A stretch of DNA of 64,000 nucleotides from Achromobacter anxifer (GTDB lineage Bacteria; Pseudomonadota; Gammaproteobacteria; Burkholderiales; Burkholderiaceae_B): positions 50,607 through 114,606 of the forward strand of contig NZ_CAHLAR010000017.1 in assembly GCF_903652925.1 (NCBI RefSeq). Direction: 5' to 3'. Shown in pieces: positions 1 to 10,472 of this stretch; the stretch's first letter is position 1, and each line of letters opens with the position of its first letter. Under the pieces are notes generated by a model that saw nothing but the letters and a program-made list of their open reading frames with translations, was not told where the DNA came from and did not search any database. A program made the position numbers and the translations under genes.

Positions 1-64
1 TGCGTTCCTTGTCGAAAAAGCCTGGCTTCGAACCGGGCAGGTCCAGCGTCGCAGTGCTCTGCAT
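1..64 (-). CDS. 5' end of a gene cut by the window edge, possibly an OFA-family (oxalate/formate) MFS transporter
   Basis: An ATG at 64, preceded by AGGAGACAAC, opens a minus-strand frame that runs out of the window after 21 codons (MQSTATLDLPGSKPGFF and on). The good ribosome binding site and its position 107 bp downstream of fdsD make it a real gene start, perhaps the last gene of the formate dehydrogenase operon. The stretch FFDKER resembles the N-termini of OFA-family MFS transporters as I remember them, which would suit a formate locus. Twenty-one residues cannot prove this. Confidence 0.4.
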   Translation of the reverse strand, partial: MQSTATLDLPGSKPGFFDKER

Positions 65-171
65 GTTGTCTCCTCTTGGGGGGCTGCCTTATGGCGTGCG
101 TAGTCCGGCAACCGGCCGGTTCCGCCGCTCTCTTTTTATGGTGTTCTTGGCGCCTGGCAGGCGCCGCCGCG

Positions 172-429
172 CTAAGCCACGCGGGCGATCGGCGTGAGGC
201 GCTGGCGGTTTTGCGTGACGGCGTCCAGCACCAGCGGGTGCAGGCGTTCCGTTCCGGCGTCGCCGTCGGGGCTTTGATCCAGGAAGCCCAGGAGCTCGTT
301 GCGCATGCGCGGTTCCCAGAACTTGTGGATATGGTTGGCCACGCCTTCCAGCGCTTCCTGGCGGTCGGGCATGGCTTCAAAGAATTGGCCGATGCGGTTG
401 GCCATGCGGATCAGGTTGCCGATTTCCAT
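172..429 (-). CDS. fdsD: NAD-dependent formate dehydrogenase, delta subunit
   Basis: An 85-residue protein starting MEIGNLIRMANRIGQFF, last of the five recognised fds genes and 18 bp after fdhD. The segment IHKFWEPRMRNELLGFLD is typical of the FdsD family. FdsD is a small subunit without visible cofactor ligands (no cysteine here). In related soluble formate dehydrogenases it is needed for activity or assembly of the FdsABG complex. Length and position at the operon end fit the family. No strong Shine-Dalgarno sequence precedes the start, so translational coupling with fdhD is likely. Confidence 0.9.
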   Translation of the reverse strand: MEIGNLIRMANRIGQFFEAMPDRQEALEGVANHIHKFWEPRMRNELLGFLDQSPDGDAGTERLHPLVLDAVTQNRQRLTPIARVA

Positions 430-447
430 GCTTGGGTGAGGTCCGGT

Positions 448-1269
448 TCAGGGGATGATGCGTGATGGATGGGTGTACAGCGTGGCGTCGTCGCCGCGCA
501 GAAAGCCCAGCAGGCTGACGTTGGCGTCATGGGCCAGGCGGATCGCCAGCGCCGTGGGCGCGGACACCGAGGCCAGCACGGCGACGCCGGCCGCCGCGGT
601 TTTCTGCACCATTTCGAAACTGGCGCGGCTGGACACCACCACGATGCCGTCGCCCGCATGCATGGCCTGGCGCGCCAGCGCGCCGACCAGCTTGTCCAGG
701 GCGTTGTGGCGGCCCACGTCCTCGCGCACCAGCGCCACGGCGCCGTCGGCGCCGGCCCAGCCCGCGGCGTGGGTGGCGCCGGTGATGTCGTGCAGCGCCT
801 GGCGCGTCCGCATGTCGCGCATGGCGGCCAGTACCGCCTGGATGCGCACGGGCGAACCATTGGTGACGGGTGCCACCGGCCGCAGCACTTCCGGCAACGT
901 TTCCACGCCGCACAGGCCGCAGCCCGTGCGTCCGGCCATGGCGCGCCGGCGCGACTTCAGCCGCACTTCACAGGCGGTGGAGATTTCCAGCTGCACCACG
1001 ATGCCGTCGCATTGCGGCAGCAGGTCGATGCCGCGCACGTCGCTGACGCCGTCGATGATGCCTTCGGACAGCGCGAAGCCCACGGCGAAGTCTTCCAGGT
1101 CGGCCGGGGTGGCCAGCATGGTGGCGTGGCTGATGCCGTTGAACTCCAGCGCCACCGGCGTTTCCTCGGCCACGGAATCGGCTTCGCCGCCGGGGACGAG
1201 GGCGCCGCCCCGCACGCGGGTGACCTGGACCTGCGTGCAGTCGGGGCGGGAGGGCGGTGGCGTGGGCAT
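448..1269 (-). CDS. fdhD: FdhD-type formate dehydrogenase accessory sulfurtransferase
   Basis: A 273-residue FdhD/FdsC family protein. The family delivers sulfur to, or protects, the bis-MGD cofactor before insertion into formate dehydrogenase; the CGLCG pair (TGCGLCGVETL, near residue 120) is its conserved cysteine motif. The later segments REDVGRHNALDKL and SSRASFEMVQK are also typical. The gene lies between fdsA and fdsD. The ATG at 1269 follows AGGACGCAACC and is preferred. An in-frame ATG at 1302 overlaps the fdsA stop as ATGA and would add 11 residues; it is possible if the two genes are strictly coupled. An open frame continues much further upstream but lies on fdsA and is spurious. 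Confidence 0.9.
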   Translation of the reverse strand: MPTPPPSRPDCTQVQVTRVRGGALVPGGEADSVAEETPVALEFNGISHATMLATPADLEDFAVGFALSEGIIDGVSDVRGIDLLPQCDGIVVQLEISTACEVRLKSRRRAMAGRTGCGLCGVETLPEVLRPVAPVTNGSPVRIQAVLAAMRDMRTRQALHDITGATHAAGWAGADGAVALVREDVGRHNALDKLVGALARQAMHAGDGIVVVSSRASFEMVQKTAAAGVAVLASVSAPTALAIRLAHDANVSLLGFLRGDDATLYTHPSRIIP

Positions 1270-1298
1270 GGTTGCGTCCTGGCGGTTCGGGCTGGGGG

Positions 1299-4175
1299 TC
1301 ATTTCCCCGTCAGCGCCGCCTCGCCTTCGCGCGTGCGCTCGCGCAGCAGCTTGTGCTGGATGTCCGCGAAGCGCGACCACTGGCGTTGCCATTCCGAAGG
1401 CTGGGACACGCGCGTGACCTGCACGGCCGTGACCTTGTATTCGGGGCAGTTGGTGGCCCAGTCGGAGCTGTCCGTGGTGACCACGTTGGCGCCGGACTCG
1501 GGGAAATGGAAGGTCGTGTATACCACGCCCGGTTGCACCCTGTCGGTCAGCGTGGCCCGCAGCACGGTCTCGCCGGCGCGGCTCTGGATGCCGACCCAGT
1601 CGCCTTCCTTCACGCCGCGGTCCTCGGCGTCCTGCGGATGCAGTTCCAGCACGTCCTCGCCATGCCACATGACGTTGGGCGTGCGGCGGGTTTGCGCGCC
1701 CACGTTGTACTGCGACAGGATGCGGCCCGTGGTCAGCAGCAGCGGGAAGCGGCGCGTGCTGCGTTCGTCCGTGGGCACGTACTTGGTGATCATGAACTTG
1801 CCCTTGCCGCGCACGAATTCGTCGATGTGCATGATGGGCGTGCCGTCGGGCGCTTCTTCGTTGCAGGGCCATTGCAGGCTGCCCAGCTTGTCCAGCTTTT
1901 CGTAGCTGACGCCGGCGAACGTGGGCGTCAGGCGCGCGATCTCGTCCATGATCTCGCGCGGGTGCTTGTAGTCCATGGGATAGCCCAGCGCATTGGACAG
2001 CGCCACCGTCACTTCCCAGTCGGACTTGCCGTTCTTCGGTTCCATCACCTTGCGCACGCGCGAGATGCGGCGTTCGGCGTTGGTGAAGGTGCCGTCCTTT
2101 TCCAGGAACGAGGAGCCGGGCAGGAACACGTGGGCATACTTGGCGGTTTCGTTCAGGAACAGGTCCTGCACCACGATGCACTCCATGGCCGCGAGCGAGG
2201 CCGCCACGTGCTGGGTGTTGGGATCCGACTGCACGATGTCCTCGCCCTGGCAGTACAGGCCCTTGAACGAACCGCCCAGCGCGGCCTCGAACATGTTGGG
2301 GATGCGCAGGCCGGGTTCGGAATGCAGGGTCACGCCCCAGTCCTTTTCGAACTGGGCGCGCACCGTGTCATCGGAAATGTGGCGGTAGCCCGGCAGTTCG
2401 TGCGGGAACGAGCCCATGTCGCACGAGCCCTGCACGTTGTTCTGCCCGCGCAGCGGATTCACGCCCACGCCTTCGCGGCCGATGTTGCCGGTGGCCATGG
2501 CCAGGTTGGCGATGGCCATGACGGTGGTGGAGCCCTGGCTGTGCTCGGTCACGCCCAGGCCGTAGTAGATGGAGCCGTTGCCGCCCGTGGCATACAGGCG
2601 CGCCGCGCCGCGTACGGCCTGCGCCGGTACCCCGGTGATTTCCTCCATCGCTTCCGGCGAGTTTTCCGGCAGCGAGACGAAGTCGCGCCATTCCTTGAAG
2701 GCCTTAGCTTCGCAGCGCTCGGCCACGAAGGCGTCGTCTATCAGGTTTTCGGTGGCGATCACGTGCGCCAGCGAGGACAGCAGCGCGGTGTTGGTGCCGG
2801 GGCGCACCTGCAGGTGGAAGTCGGCCTTGATGTGCGGCGAACTCACCAGCTCGATGCGGCGCGGGTCGATCACGATCAGGCGGGCGCCCTGGCGCAGGCG
2901 GCGCTTCAGGCGCGAGGCGAACACCGGATGGCCGCTGCTGGGGTTGGCGCCCATCACGATGACCACGTCGGTGTGCATGACGGAATCGAAGGTCTGGGTG
3001 CCGGCGGATTCGCCCAGCGTCTGCTTCAGGCCGTAGCCCGTGGGCGAGTGGCAGACCCGCGCGCAGGTGTCGACGTTGTTGGTGCCGAAGGCCGCGCGCA
3101 CCAGCTTCTGCACCAGCCAGGTCTCTTCGTTGGTGCAGCGCGAGGAGGTGATGCCGCCGACCGCGTCGCGGCCGTATTGGCCCTGGATGCGACGGAATTC
3201 GGAGGCCGCGTAGTTGATCGCCTCTTCCCAGGACACTTCCTTCCAGGAGTCGGTGATGTGCTTGCGGATCATGGGCTTGAGCACGCGCTCCTTGTGCGTG
3301 GCGTAGCCCCAGGCGAAGCGGCCCTTGACGCAGGAATGGCCGCGGTTGGCCTGGCCGTCCTTCCAGGGCACCATGCGCACCACTTCCTGGCCCTTCATCT
3401 CGGCCTTGAAGCCGCAGCCCACGCCGCAATAGGCGCAGGTGGTCACGACCGAATGTTCGGCCTGGCCCATCATGATGACCGTCTTTTCCTGCAGGGTGGA
3501 GGTCGGACAGGCCTGCACGCAGGCACCGCAGGACACGCATTCGCTGTCCAGGAAGGGCTGGTCCTGGCCCGGCGACACGCGCGATTCGAAGCCCTTGCCG
3601 GAGATCGTCAGGGCGAAGGTGCCCTGGGTTTCCTCGCAGGCGCGCACGCAGCGGTTGCAGACGATGCACTTGGACGCGTCGTAGGTGAAGTACGGATTGG
3701 ACTCGTCCTTTTCGCTCTTCAGGTGGTTGGCGCCGTCATAGCCATAGCGCACGTTGCGCAGGCCCACCACGCCGGCCATGTCCTGCAGCTCGCAGTCGCC
3801 GTTGGCAGGGCAGGTCAGGCAGTCCAGCGGGTGGTCGGAGATGTACAGCTCCATCACGCCGCGCCGCAGATCGTGCAGCTTGGGCGTTTCGGTGTAGACC
3901 ACCATGCCGTTCTCGGCGGGGGTGGTGCATGAAGCCGGATAGCCGCGGCGGCCTTCGATCTGCACCAGGCACAGCCGGCACGAGCCGAAGGGCTCCAGGC
4001 TGTCGGTGGCGCAGAGCTTGGGGATGTTGATGCCGGCCTCGGCGGCCGCGCGCATCAGCGAGGTGCCTTCGGGCACCGTGATTTCCTGGCCATCTATGGT
4101 CAGGGTGACGGTTACGGCGGACTCGCGCGCCGGCGTGCCCAGGTCGCGATCGCGCTTGATGACGGTTTCTAGCAT
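1299..4175 (-). CDS. fdsA: NAD-dependent formate dehydrogenase, alpha (catalytic, molybdenum) subunit
   Basis: A 958-residue catalytic subunit that oxidises formate to CO2 at a bis-MGD molybdenum centre and passes electrons to FdsB/FdsG. Visible in order: a [2Fe-2S] ferredoxin domain (C55, C66, C69, C83), a His-Cys3 [4Fe-4S] site (H115, C119, C122, C128), a two-cluster ferredoxin segment (C170, C173, C176, C180 and C213, C216, C219, C223), the Mo-domain [4Fe-4S] cluster (C247, C250, C254, C282), and the catalytic CHSPTGYG motif. C375 there is the expected Mo ligand (cysteine, not selenocysteine) with adjacent H376. The layout matches soluble FdsA of Cupriavidus and Rhodobacter. The start lies 13 bp after fdsB, with only a weak purine stretch before it. 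Confidence 0.97.
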   Translation of the reverse strand: MLETVIKRDRDLGTPARESAVTVTLTIDGQEITVPEGTSLMRAAAEAGINIPKLCATDSLEPFGSCRLCLVQIEGRRGYPASCTTPAENGMVVYTETPKLHDLRRGVMELYISDHPLDCLTCPANGDCELQDMAGVVGLRNVRYGYDGANHLKSEKDESNPYFTYDASKCIVCNRCVRACEETQGTFALTISGKGFESRVSPGQDQPFLDSECVSCGACVQACPTSTLQEKTVIMMGQAEHSVVTTCAYCGVGCGFKAEMKGQEVVRMVPWKDGQANRGHSCVKGRFAWGYATHKERVLKPMIRKHITDSWKEVSWEEAINYAASEFRRIQGQYGRDAVGGITSSRCTNEETWLVQKLVRAAFGTNNVDTCARVCHSPTGYGLKQTLGESAGTQTFDSVMHTDVVIVMGANPSSGHPVFASRLKRRLRQGARLIVIDPRRIELVSSPHIKADFHLQVRPGTNTALLSSLAHVIATENLIDDAFVAERCEAKAFKEWRDFVSLPENSPEAMEEITGVPAQAVRGAARLYATGGNGSIYYGLGVTEHSQGSTTVMAIANLAMATGNIGREGVGVNPLRGQNNVQGSCDMGSFPHELPGYRHISDDTVRAQFEKDWGVTLHSEPGLRIPNMFEAALGGSFKGLYCQGEDIVQSDPNTQHVAASLAAMECIVVQDLFLNETAKYAHVFLPGSSFLEKDGTFTNAERRISRVRKVMEPKNGKSDWEVTVALSNALGYPMDYKHPREIMDEIARLTPTFAGVSYEKLDKLGSLQWPCNEEAPDGTPIMHIDEFVRGKGKFMITKYVPTDERSTRRFPLLLTTGRILSQYNVGAQTRRTPNVMWHGEDVLELHPQDAEDRGVKEGDWVGIQSRAGETVLRATLTDRVQPGVVYTTFHFPESGANVVTTDSSDWATNCPEYKVTAVQVTRVSQPSEWQRQWSRFADIQHKLLRERTREGEAALTGK

Positions 4176-4188
4176 GTCGGTCTCGGGT

Positions 4189-5760
4189 TCAGGCCGCGTG
4201 CGCGGCAGACTGGGAGGACTCGATGCCGAAGTCCTGCGGAAAATGGTTCAACGCCGACAGCACCGGGTAGGGCGCCATGCCCCCCAGGGCACACAGCGAA
4301 CCGCCCAGCATCGTGTCGCACAGGTCGCGCAGCAGATGCACCTGCTGCTCGTGGCCAGGGCCGCCCGCGACAATCTTGTCTATGGTTTCCACGCCGCGGG
4401 TGGAGCCGATGCGGCAAGGCGTGCACTTGCCGCAGGACTCGATGGCGCAGAATTCCATCGCGTAGCGAGCCATGCGCGCCATGTCGACGGTGTCGTCGAA
4501 GGCCACCAGGCCGCCGTGGCCGACCATGGCGGAGATCTGGATGTAGGCCTCGTAGTCGAGCGGCACGTCCCATTGCGATTCGGGCAGGTAGGCGCCCAGC
4601 GGGCCGCCCACCTGCACCGCGCGCAGCGGCCGCCCGGAGGCGCTGCCGCCGCCGAAGCCGTACAGCAGGTCGCGCAGGCTCAGGCCGAAGGCTTTCTCGA
4701 CCAGCCCGCCGTGCTTCAGGTTGCCGGCCAGCTGGAACGGCAGCGTGCCGTGCGAGCGGCCCACGCCATAGTCGCGGTAATAGGCCGCGCCCTTGGCCAG
4801 GATGATGGGCACGGTGGCCAGCGAAATCACGTTGTTGATCACCGTGGGCTTGCCGAACAGGCCCGAGATCGCGGGCAGCGGCGGCTTGGCGCGAACCACG
4901 CCGCGCTTGCCCTCGATGCTTTCCAGCAACGAGGTTTCCTCGCCGCAGATATAGGCGCCCGCGCCCTTGCGCACTTCCAGGTCGAAGCGGCGGCCGCTGC
5001 CGTGCACGTCGTCGCCCAGCCAGCCCACGCTGCGGGCCCGCGCGATGGCGGCTTCCAGCGTCTCGATGGCTTGCGGATACTCGGAACGCACGTAGATGTA
5101 GCCGTAGGTCGCGCCCACTGCCAGGCCGGCGATGGTCATGCCTTCGATCAGCACATAGGGGTCGCCTTCCATCAGCAGACGGTCGGCGAAGGTGCCGGAG
5201 TCGCCTTCGTCGGCGTTGCAGACGATGTATTTCTGGTCGCCGGGCGTGCCGGCCACTGTCTTCCATTTAATTCCGGTCGGAAACGCCGCGCCGCCACGGC
5301 CGCGCAGGCCCGAGGCCACCATCTCGTCGATGATCTGGCCCGGCTCCATGGCCAGGGCGCGTTGCAGCCCCTGCAGGCCGCCGTGCGCGGCGTAGTCCTG
5401 CAGCGACAGCGGGTCGGTCACGCCGACGCGGGCGAAGGTCAGGCGTTCCTGGTGCTTCAGGTAGGGGATTTCCTCGGTCAGGCCCAGGCGCAGCGGGTGC
5501 TCGCCGCCCGTCAGCCAGCCGGCCTCGAACAGGGCGGCCACGTCCTCGGGCTGCACCGGACCGTAGGCGATGCGGCCTTCCGGCGTAGCGATCTCGACCA
5601 GCGGTTCCAGCCACAGCAGGCCGCGCGACCCGTTGCGCACGATCTGCACCGACAGGCCGCGGGCCTCGGCCGCGAGTTCGATGTCGCGCGCGACCCTGTC
5701 GGCGTCCATGGCCAGCGCCGCAGCGTCGCGCGGCACGTAGATGACGATGGGGGCGCTCAT
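4189..5760 (-). CDS. fdsB: NAD-dependent formate dehydrogenase, beta (FMN, NAD-binding) subunit
   Basis: A 523-residue NuoF-like subunit that receives electrons and reduces NAD+. The NADH/FMN region shows GLRGRGGAAFPTG and AYICGEETSLLESIEG; near the C-terminus ESCGKCTPCRIGS supplies three cysteines of a [4Fe-4S] cluster. The N-terminal thioredoxin-like part (about residues 1-80) contains no cysteine, so it should not hold a [2Fe-2S] centre, as known for this family. The ATG at 5760 overlaps the fdsG stop as ATGA, indicating coupling. An upstream frame extension inside fdsG is rejected because it would overlap that gene extensively. Confidence 0.96.
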   Translation of the reverse strand: MSAPIVIYVPRDAAALAMDADRVARDIELAAEARGLSVQIVRNGSRGLLWLEPLVEIATPEGRIAYGPVQPEDVAALFEAGWLTGGEHPLRLGLTEEIPYLKHQERLTFARVGVTDPLSLQDYAAHGGLQGLQRALAMEPGQIIDEMVASGLRGRGGAAFPTGIKWKTVAGTPGDQKYIVCNADEGDSGTFADRLLMEGDPYVLIEGMTIAGLAVGATYGYIYVRSEYPQAIETLEAAIARARSVGWLGDDVHGSGRRFDLEVRKGAGAYICGEETSLLESIEGKRGVVRAKPPLPAISGLFGKPTVINNVISLATVPIILAKGAAYYRDYGVGRSHGTLPFQLAGNLKHGGLVEKAFGLSLRDLLYGFGGGSASGRPLRAVQVGGPLGAYLPESQWDVPLDYEAYIQISAMVGHGGLVAFDDTVDMARMARYAMEFCAIESCGKCTPCRIGSTRGVETIDKIVAGGPGHEQQVHLLRDLCDTMLGGSLCALGGMAPYPVLSALNHFPQDFGIESSQSAAHAA

Positions 5761-6314
5761 GATTGGGCCTCCACCGTGCGGGCCAGCAGCCGGTCGAGTT
5801 TTTCCGGCGTGACGCGGGCATGGGGCCGGCCGTCGATCATCACCGCCGGCGATTGGGCGCACAGGCCCAGGCAGTAGACCGGCTCCAGGGTGAAGTCGCC
5901 GTTCTTGCTGCTGGCATGGAAGTCGCAGCCTAGCGCAGTGCGCGCATGGGCGGCCAGGTGCTCGCCGCCCATGGCCTGGCAGGCTTCGGCGCGGCAGACC
6001 TCCAGGGTGTGGCGCGCCGCCGGTTCGCTGCGGAAATGGGGGTAGAAGGTGATGACGCCGTGGACTTCGGCGCGGGACAGGTTCAGGGCCTCGGCGATGG
6101 TCTGCACCGCCGGGGCCGGAATACAGCCCAGTTCATGCTGGACGGCATGCAGCACAGGCAGCAGCGGGCCGGGCTGGTCTTTCAGCCGGGCGAGTATGCG
6201 GGCGGTGGCCGCAATGGCCGGGGTGGGGGACGCCTGGGCCGCGTCCAGGGCCATCTGGCCGCCGCGGGCGCCGCCGCTGGACGCCAGATCGGATGTTGCC
6301 TCGCGCTGGTGCAC
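5757..6314 (-). CDS. fdsG: NAD-dependent formate dehydrogenase, gamma ([2Fe-2S]) subunit
   Basis: A 185-residue NuoE-like protein and first gene of the fds operon. C107, C112, C148 and C152 (C-x4-C and C-x3-C) form the thioredoxin-like [2Fe-2S] site that sits beside the FMN domain of FdsB. The start codon is GTG at 6314, chosen because AGGAGGAGACC stands directly before it; an internal ATG 20 codons later has no comparable signal. The 139-bp gap to the divergent fdsR contains a dyad that may be the operator. Confidence 0.95.
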   Translation of the reverse strand: MHQREATSDLASSGGARGGQMALDAAQASPTPAIAATARILARLKDQPGPLLPVLHAVQHELGCIPAPAVQTIAEALNLSRAEVHGVITFYPHFRSEPAARHTLEVCRAEACQAMGGEHLAAHARTALGCDFHASSKNGDFTLEPVYCLGLCAQSPAVMIDGRPHARVTPEKLDRLLARTVEAQS

Positions 6315-6363
6315 GTCGGTCTCCTCCTGTGTTGCTGTTGTGCTGGGCCGGTCTTTGTCTGGA

Positions 6364-6389
6364 TTTATATGTTTTAAAAAGCATATAAA
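6364..6389. promoter_or_regulatory. AT-rich dyad between fdsG and fdsR, candidate FdsR operator
   Basis: TTTATATG at 6364-6371 and its exact reverse complement CATATAAA at 6382-6389 flank a 10-bp spacer, TTTTAAAAAG. The site is strikingly AT-rich in a GC-rich genome and lies in the only gap between the fds operon and the divergent regulator gene. ATATA-type half sites are known for ModE proteins, and FdsR has a ModE-like N-terminal domain. That FdsR binds here is inference. Confidence 0.55.
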
Positions 6390-6453
6390 AACCCGCCGGC
6401 GGCGTTATTTGTGTACTCTAACGGGGTAAGCGACCCTCTTCAATAAGAAATAA

Positions 6454-7529
6454 ATGACATATAAGTTCCGTATCGGCCTGCGGCCGCAATGGACCCTGGG
6501 CGGAGACGACGACCCCGCGCCCGTGCCGCTGCAGGACATGCTGGCTCTGCTTGCCGCCATCGACGCCACGGGCAACATCGCCGGTGCCTGCCGCGCCTGC
6601 GGGCTGTCGTACCGGCACGCCTGGGGCGTGCTGCGCCGTTTCGAGGCCATCTTCGGCGCGCAATTGCTCATCACCAACCGCCGCCAGGGCACGCAGCTGG
6701 CGCCTTTTGCCCAGCGCCTGCTGTGGGCCAACCGCCGCATCGAGGCGCGCCTGATGCCGACGCTGGACAGCATGGCCTCGGAACTGCAGGAAGAACTGGA
6801 GCGTCTGCTGCCCGAAAGCGGCCCGCATCTGCGGCTGCACGCCAGCCATGGTTTCGCGGTGGAATCGCTGATGCAGCACATGGGCAACCGCAAGCCGGGC
6901 CTGGAGCTGCGCTACCGCACCGCCATCGAGGCGCTGGCCTCGCTGGAGCGGCACGAGTGCGACCTGGCGGGCTTTCAAGTGCCGCTGGGCGACTTCGAGG
7001 CGCCCATCATGGAACGTTACGCGCAATGGCTGCACGCGGACGAGTACATGCTCATCCACTTGGCGGTGCGCAACGCCGGCTTGTTCGTCACCGCCGGCAA
7101 TCCCAAGCGGATCCAGGGCATGGCCGACCTGGCGCGCCCCGACGTGCGCTTCGTCAACCGCCAGATCGGTTCCAGCACACGCTACCTGGTGGGCCTGATG
7201 CTGGAGCGCGCGGGGGTCTCGATCGGCGATGTGCAAGGCTACGAAACCAATGAATTCACCCACATGGCCATCGCCGCGCATATCGCCAGCGGCATGGCCG
7301 ATACGGGTGTGGGGGTGGAGACGGCGGCCTCCCGCTTCGGACTGGACTTCATTCCGCTGGTGCGCGAGCGCTATTTCTTCGCCATCCGCAAGTCGTCGCT
7401 CGAAACGCCCGCCATGCGCGATCTGCTGTCCATCATGCGCAGCCCCGACTATGTCGGCTACGTTAGCCAGCTGGCGGGCTACGACACCCGCGACACCGGG
7501 CGGCTGCAGTCGCTGGCGGAGGCCTTTCC

Positions 7530-7533
<4 letters not shown>
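6454..7533 (+). CDS. fdsR: ModE-like HTH regulator with periplasmic-binding-protein-like sensor domain (FdsR)
   Basis: A 359-residue one-component regulator. Residues 1-100 form a winged HTH of the ModE/LysR type ([18 protein letters not shown], then [15 protein letters not shown]). Residues 125-345 resemble the PBP-like ligand-binding domain of the COG1910 type, with [11 protein letters not shown] and [16 protein letters not shown]. In Cupriavidus a protein of this architecture, FdsR, controls the fds operon in response to formate; the same role is inferred from the divergent position here. The start ATG has only AAGAAATAA before it. The stop overlaps moaA as ATGA, so cofactor supply may be co-expressed with the regulator. 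Confidence 0.85.
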
Positions 7534-8664
<1,131 letters not shown>

Positions 8665-8672
<8 letters not shown>

Positions 8673-9279
8673 AGCGCCCGTCCGCGCCGGCATCGCCGGC
8701 CTGATCCTGGCCGGCGGCCAGGGCATGCGCATGAACCAGCAGGACAAAGGCCTGGTGACGCTGGGCGGCGAACCCATGGTGGCGCACGTCGCGCGCCGCC
8801 TGGCGCCGCAGGTGTCGCGCCTGATCGTCAGCGCCAACCGTCACCTGGATGTCTATGCCCGCTACGGCGAGGTGGTGCAGGACGGAGAGACTGAACTGGG
8901 CGCCTGGCAAGGGCCGCTGCTGGGCATCGCCGCGGGCCTGGCGGCGGCGCGGGGGCATGCCTGGATGGTGGTGGCGCCTTGCGACACGCCATTCCTGCCC
9001 GCCGACCTGGCCGCCAGGCTGATCGGCGCGGCCGAAGCCACCGGGGCGCCGCTGGCCTATGTAGTGGCGGGCGGACAGCGGCATTCGGCCTGCATGGCCT
9101 TGCGCACTTCGCTGTTGTCCGATCTGCTTGAGTACCTGCGGGGCGGCGACCGCAAGGTCGGGTTGTGGCAGGCGAGGGCGGGCGCGGTCGAAGCCCGCTT
9201 CGACGACGCGCCCGATGCCTTCATGAACGTCAATACGCCAGAAGAACTGGCGGCGGCTGAGCGCTACGCCAGCCAGTGA
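8665..9279 (+). CDS. mobA: molybdenum cofactor guanylyltransferase
   Basis: A 204-residue MobA. The N-terminal GTP-binding loop [17 protein letters not shown] and the segment [15 protein letters not shown] define the family. It attaches GMP to molybdopterin to make MGD, the form needed by formate dehydrogenase and nitrate reductase of the DMSO-reductase family. It starts with GTG at 8665 inside the end of moaA. Its 3' end overlaps the convergent moeA by 16 bp, leaving no room for a terminator between them. No mobB is seen. Confidence 0.94.
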
Positions 9280-10469
9280 CGCAGGTCGTAATAGGCGACC
9301 CGGTCCTTGTCCTGTACCCGCACTTCGGCCGGCAGGCGCGCCAGGCCGGTAGCCCATGGCAACGAGCTGATCACGCCCGAACCCTGATGGCCGTAAGGCA
9401 CGAGCTCCGCGCTGCCGTCGTCCGCCAGGCGGCGCTGCACGCGCAGGAATTCCTCGCGGCTGTCCTGGCGCGGGTGTTCGGTGCGCAGCGGCAGTTGGCT
9501 GAGCGGCGGGAACAGCGTGTCGCGGCCCTGCATGCGGCGGATCAGCGGCGTCACCAGCAGGGTGAACACGGCGTAGGCAGACACGGGATTGCCAGGCAGG
9601 CCGACCACGGGCTTGCCGTCGATCTGCGCCAGCGCCACCGGCTTGCCCGGCTTCATGCGCACCTTCCATAGTGACAGTTCGCCGCCCAGTGAGGCCAGCG
9701 CGGGCTTGACCAGGTCGCGTTCGCCCACCGACACGCCGCCCACGCTCAGCACCAGGTCGCAATCGGCCAGCAGCGTCTTGAAGGCGGCCTGCAGGTCGGC
9801 CTCGGTATCGCGGGCATGCAGCACGTGCACGGGCAGGGCGCCCATGCCGCGCGCCAGCGCGGCCAGCATCGGTCCGTTGGAGTTGTAGATCTGCTCGGTG
9901 GCGCGCGGCCGGCCGGGCAGGACCAGTTCATCTCCCGTGGTCAGGATACCCACGCGCAGCTGGCCGACGACGCGCACGCTGGCCAGGCCTTGAGAAGCGA
10001 TCAATGCCACGTGGGCCGCTTCCAGCACGGTGCCGGCGGCTAGCAGCGGCGCGCCGGCCATGGTGTCCTCGCCGCGGCGGCGGATGTGCTGACCAGGCGC
10101 GGGGGCGCGCGAGATCTCCACGTGGCCGTCGGCTTCGGTGGTGTCTTCCTGCATCACCACCGTATCGGCGCCTTCCGGAATCAGGCTGCCGGTGAACAGG
10201 CGGATGGCCTGGCCCGGCTTGAGCGGTTCGGGCATTTCGCCCGCGTAGCAGCGCTGCTGGACGGGCAGGTGCACGCCGGCGCCCCAGTCGGCGACGCGCA
10301 GGGCGTAGCCGTCCATGGCGCTGTTGTCGGCGGGCGGGATGTCCACGGTGGCGGTCAGATCGGCGGCCAGCACGCGGCCGGCGGCCTCGGCCAGGCTCAC
10401 TTCTTCGCTGCGTTGCAGCGGACCCGCGGCATTGGCCAGCAGGGTCTGGGCTTGGTCAAAATCCAGCAT
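9264..10469 (-). CDS. moeA: molybdopterin molybdenumtransferase
   Basis: A 401-residue MoeA, which inserts molybdate into adenylylated molybdopterin. Family marks include [16 protein letters not shown] near the N-terminus, [19 protein letters not shown] and [15 protein letters not shown]. It is the last gene of the moaCDEB-moeA operon, three bases after the moaB stop. The stop lies inside the end of convergent mobA. Confidence 0.95.
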   Translation of the reverse strand: MLDFDQAQTLLANAAGPLQRSEEVSLAEAAGRVLAADLTATVDIPPADNSAMDGYALRVADWGAGVHLPVQQRCYAGEMPEPLKPGQAIRLFTGSLIPEGADTVVMQEDTTEADGHVEISRAPAPGQHIRRRGEDTMAGAPLLAAGTVLEAAHVALIASQGLASVRVVGQLRVGILTTGDELVLPGRPRATEQIYNSNGPMLAALARGMGALPVHVLHARDTEADLQAAFKTLLADCDLVLSVGGVSVGERDLVKPALASLGGELSLWKVRMKPGKPVALAQIDGKPVVGLPGNPVSAYAVFTLLVTPLIRRMQGRDTLFPPLSQLPLRTEHPRQDSREEFLRVQRRLADDGSAELVPYGHQGSGVISSLPWATGLARLPAEVRVQDKDRVAYYDLRHWLA

Positions 10470-10472
10470 GGG

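Noticed and set aside
448-2181. A 577-codon frame that would fuse fdhD to an N-terminal extension
   Set aside because: The extension overlaps fdsA in another frame and has no family similarity; the FdhD sequence begins near 1269 with its own ribosome binding site.
2950-3180. Possible selenocysteine codon at the formate dehydrogenase active site
   Set aside because: The position is an ordinary cysteine codon (C375 in VCHSP) and the frame has no internal TGA.
1257-3932. A very long open frame antisense to fdsA
   Set aside because: High-GC genes leave long open frames on the opposite strand; the composition (His, Ala, Gly, Val rich) and lack of any family motif mark it as a shadow of fdsA.
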